Both the position numbers and the translations under genes were made by a program. The notes beneath the pieces are model-generated. The model ran no database searches. It saw only the letters and a list, made by a program, of their open reading frames with translations, and was not told the DNA's origin. Shown here in pieces: positions 61,414 through 64,000 of a stretch of 64,000 nucleotides of DNA; position 1 is the first letter of the stretch; every line of letters begins with the position of its first letter. Source of the stretch: Mesotaenium endlicherianum (lineage: Eukaryota; Streptophyta; Zygnematophyceae; Zygnematales; Mesotaeniaceae); NCBI GenBank assembly GCA_009602735.1, contig WELA01003918.1, positions 221,295-285,294 of the forward strand, in the 5' to 3' direction.

Positions 61414-62858
61414 ATGTTTGTCAGAGTGAAAAGGATGAAGACAACGTACTTTGTCCACTGCGAGCCTTCGGAGTCAGCTCTAGAGCTGAAACAGAAAGTT
61501 GAAGCTCTCACTGAGCATCCCGTCGAGGAGCAACGTCTCATTGTCCTACCTTCAGAAACTGTCCTGGACGATTCCAAGACCTTAGCAGACCAGAAGGTGA
61601 GCTGATCCGTCGCCCCACTTTGAGGCTCAGGCTCATGCCCAGGCCCAGGCTCAGGCTTAGGCTCAGGCTACTTGTTCTTTCTTGGCATTCAAGAACTCAA
61701 ATCTCTTGCCTTTGGCTCAGCGTACATTGCGTTGCGCAGTCTTCCCACAATCGTTCATGCTTGGAACGTACCCCTTGCTCGGCAGATTCCTTTCAAGGAG
61801 CCAGAGTGGTGATTTCATATAGGAGAGATAGATGGGGCTGCTGAAGGGCACAATTTTGAGCTGTCCATCCTTGTCCCATACTAGCACGGCTGATACTTTG
61901 ACCCTGCTCTGCCCAGCTGCGCAGTTTGTGTAATTTTTTGTCACTGTTTTGATGCTGATATACACTTAAATTAGTTTACACGGAGAATATGTGTACATGC
62001 TCTGTGAGGGCTTGTAGGCCCCCTTCTCACAAATTGCTTCGTGAATCCCTTATTTGGATTCACCCCAGTCATGTGTTGTGTTAGGCTTCTTGCAACACTG
62101 CAGGCTGGCTAGATTTGATATTATTGCTGCCGGGCACCCTAACTACCACGCTCAGCCAAGCATGGGTATTCGAAGCAGTTTCCCCACCAGTCCTGATGGT
62201 GGGTGTGTTATTCATCTGGTGATACTCCTTTCTTGCCCTCATCAGGTGGAGAACGATGCTGTCATAGCCTTGGTGTTTCCAGACGGTAAGAATGAAGAGC
62301 CCTTCTCTTCTTTCTGTGTCAATCCTACTTCCGTGATGTCATGTCGTTAATTGGCTCTGTTGAGCACTGTCAAGCACTGTCACAGTGAAGCAGCTAAGTG
62401 TATTTTGATATGGAGTTCCGACACCCTTGAGCAACCTGTGACCGCCGTCTTAGCTTTGCAAAGTCAGTTGCTGCATGCGAGTCTTACTTGCATGCCTGCC
62501 AGCTGGGCCAAGCATGGTGGCTTGCACCTAGCTCTTGTTGGAATACAAGAGAAGGATATGTGCTTGAAGGGCAAGGCGTCGTGGTGCACGGCCACAAATG
62601 CATGCAAATGCAGTTGGACCTTATCTTTGTGTCTTGGCCGTCTGGCATGTACTTAGGAGAGGTGAGTTACTTCTTGGTTGAGAAAGAACCTACAGAATGA
62701 TGTTTTACTAAATGATGTCTTTACTGCTTGGCCCTGCTTTGACCCCTACTACCTTCTACGTTGTTTTATTTGGTGCTTCAGGCTCTGGCGGGTGGGAGAA
62801 TGTCCAGATTGACAGCCTGGCAGATCCTGGAAGCGTGAATGAAGCTGGCGGATGTTGA
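61414..62858 (+). CDS. ELOB: Elongin-B-like ubiquitin-fold protein, three exons, complete
   Basis: Ubiquitin-like adaptor; in animals Elongin B pairs with Elongin C in cullin E3 ligases and in the elongin elongation factor. Exons 61414-61596, 62246-62285 and 62782-62858 have GT/AG introns and close to 99 residues. The text follows Elongin B: MFVRVKRMKTTYFVHCEPS (compare the RRHKTTIFTDAKES strand), then LELKQKVEALTEHPVEEQRL (compare [20 protein letters not shown]), then LDDSKTLADQ (compare LDDGKTLGEC), then VENDAVIALVFP (compare PATVGLAFR). The C-terminal part (about 77-99, DGSGGWENVQIDSLADPGS) is shorter than in animals. There is no di-Gly end, so it is not a conjugated modifier. The start is fixed by alignment to the family's first beta strand. 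The alternative is another stand-alone ubiquitin-like protein. Confidence 0.82.
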
Positions 62859-63524
62859 CTTCATCTGCCTCTTGCGTCAAAACAAAAGAACGAGACACCT
62901 TTGTATTGGAAGGTATCTATACTAGATAAGAGTAGTCAACTAGTGAAAGCAGCCACCGATGGATGACGTTTACTTGGTTTTGGATGATAAGCACAAACTC
63001 TGAAGCACTAATGTCATGCTGAACGTTATGCAGAAGAGCTTCTATAGTCATGTTGCATACACTACTCCTGGCAACAGCATGGACATCGGTCTCTCACAAG
63101 AAGGGGTGACGGATGTCACAACAGACACTCACGTTCACACTTGACACACACATACATAAAAAGCAAGTCAGCTAAGTACCTGGGTTGCTACAAGAATGTA
63201 TGTACTTTCTGTGTTTCAGCCGCACTGAGAATACGCCAAGCTTGCCGCTTACTTGTCTTCCAAATAAGGTGTTCCCTCACAACTGTATTGCATTCTCTGT
63301 GGCTTCTCTGTGGCTACTTGGGGAGGGCAACGCAGCCAAAGCCCAGGAGCAGGGATCGCATGGCACATGTCACTTTATAACCAGGCAATGCCAGAACGTG
63401 ACTTTGTCAAGCACAATAACCTACGTGAGGATCCAGAGGTATGTACGGCCTTCTTCATAAGTATATATACTTGAGAGGTGAAGCTTCACGACTGTGATGA
63501 CCCTGCACGTTCTAATTTCAATAC
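62859..63524. other. intergenic, 3' flanks
   Basis: The Elongin-B-like gene (+) and the partial gene at the right edge (-) converge here. No other coding signal is recognised. Confidence 0.45.
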
Positions 63525-63611
63525 CTACCTATAGAACAATTTTCGGAAATACAATAAAAGAGCAACAACACAGAGGATGATGACAAGGGGTGCCCACTTC
63601 TTTATCAGCGC
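63525..63611 (-). CDS. last exon of a tail-anchored membrane protein (possible Sec22-type SNARE), partial
   Basis: The minus strand has an acceptor TGTGCAG at 63612-63618, then a frame reading ALIKKWAPLVIILCVVALLL and ending YFRKLFYR with TAG at 63525-63527. Two lysines, one hydrophobic span of about 17 residues and a short basic tail are typical of C-terminally anchored proteins. The (L)xxKWAPxxIxL start and YFR-type end resemble Sec22 longin SNAREs. The identification is weak because only 28 residues are visible. Upstream exons would lie to the right, mostly beyond the window; I found no SNARE motif between 63612 and 64000. Confidence 0.4.
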   Translation of the reverse strand, partial: ALIKKWAPLVIILCVVALLLYFRKLFYR

Positions 63612-64000
63612 CTGCACAGCTCCACAGCAGGAGACGAGTGAGCACAGGGCTCGAAATCCAAGCTTGGTGCACTGACTCGACAGTTGGTACGGGCACTCAT
63701 GTCTCATAAACCCCAAATGACATCTTCTCTCACAAAGATTTCCAAGAAGTGTATGCTTGCACCAACAAAAAATCTCCAGACATAGTGATGAGGCAAAAAA
63801 ATTGAATTGCAGTTTGCAAATGCTTCTCAAGCCTGAAGTACACCCCTGTAGAGCGCACGCCATACTTTCCAATCTCTCCGTGAAACAAGAAACAGGCCAA
63901 TTTTCCTCCAGTGTTGAAGCCTGCACATAGTTTCGGGACTAGGTGGACCAGGTGTCACGTCTTCTAAGCTAGAGGGCTTTCACACTAACCGAAGAGCAGC

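Overview
The window is nuclear DNA of a photosynthetic eukaryote, most likely a green alga. The evidence is split genes with GT/AG introns, a chloroplast-targeted major LHCII protein, plant-type host genes, and a large block of nested LTR retrotransposons. The LHCII wording resembles chlorophyte LhcbM proteins more than land-plant Lhcb1/2. A DNMT3-like methyltransferase carried by a retroelement has been reported from charophytes (streptophyte algae) and dinoflagellates. An early-diverging streptophyte alga fits both clues, but this is inference and I cannot name the species.

Layout. Left host block (1-6562): the last exon of a WDR25-like WD-repeat gene (+), then a complete five-exon LHCII gene (-, 4845 to 2339) with a TATA candidate, then non-coding DNA. 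Retroelement block (6563-40972): five pieces of one chromovirus family with ~721-bp LTRs, at 6563-8693, 8694-12477, 12478-20937, 29161-30340 and as a solo LTR at 36617-37337; a second element (20938-29160) carrying gag, protease and a DNMT3-like cytosine methyltransferase; a third Ty3/gypsy element (30341-35513) whose integrase reading frame ends in a PHD finger; and a non-coding LTR element (35514-40972) with near-matching target duplications. All are treated as fossils; most are broken, and some breaks coincide with assembly joins.

Right host block (40973-64000): an AT-rich gene-poor stretch; a two-exon RZ-1-type glycine-rich RNA-binding protein gene (+); two tandem long hairpins with compensatory arm changes; a 15-exon GH27 alpha-galactosidase gene (-, 59854 to 49494), which I could phase exon by exon to a 465-residue protein; a three-exon Elongin-B-like ubiquitin-fold gene (+); and the last exon of a tail-anchored membrane protein (-).

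The host genes are unrelated housekeeping functions (light harvesting, RNA binding, galactoside hydrolysis, ubiquitin-ligase adaptor) and do not form a pathway. The three complete large genes have small exons and long introns, and the alpha-galactosidase introns are rich in microsatellites.
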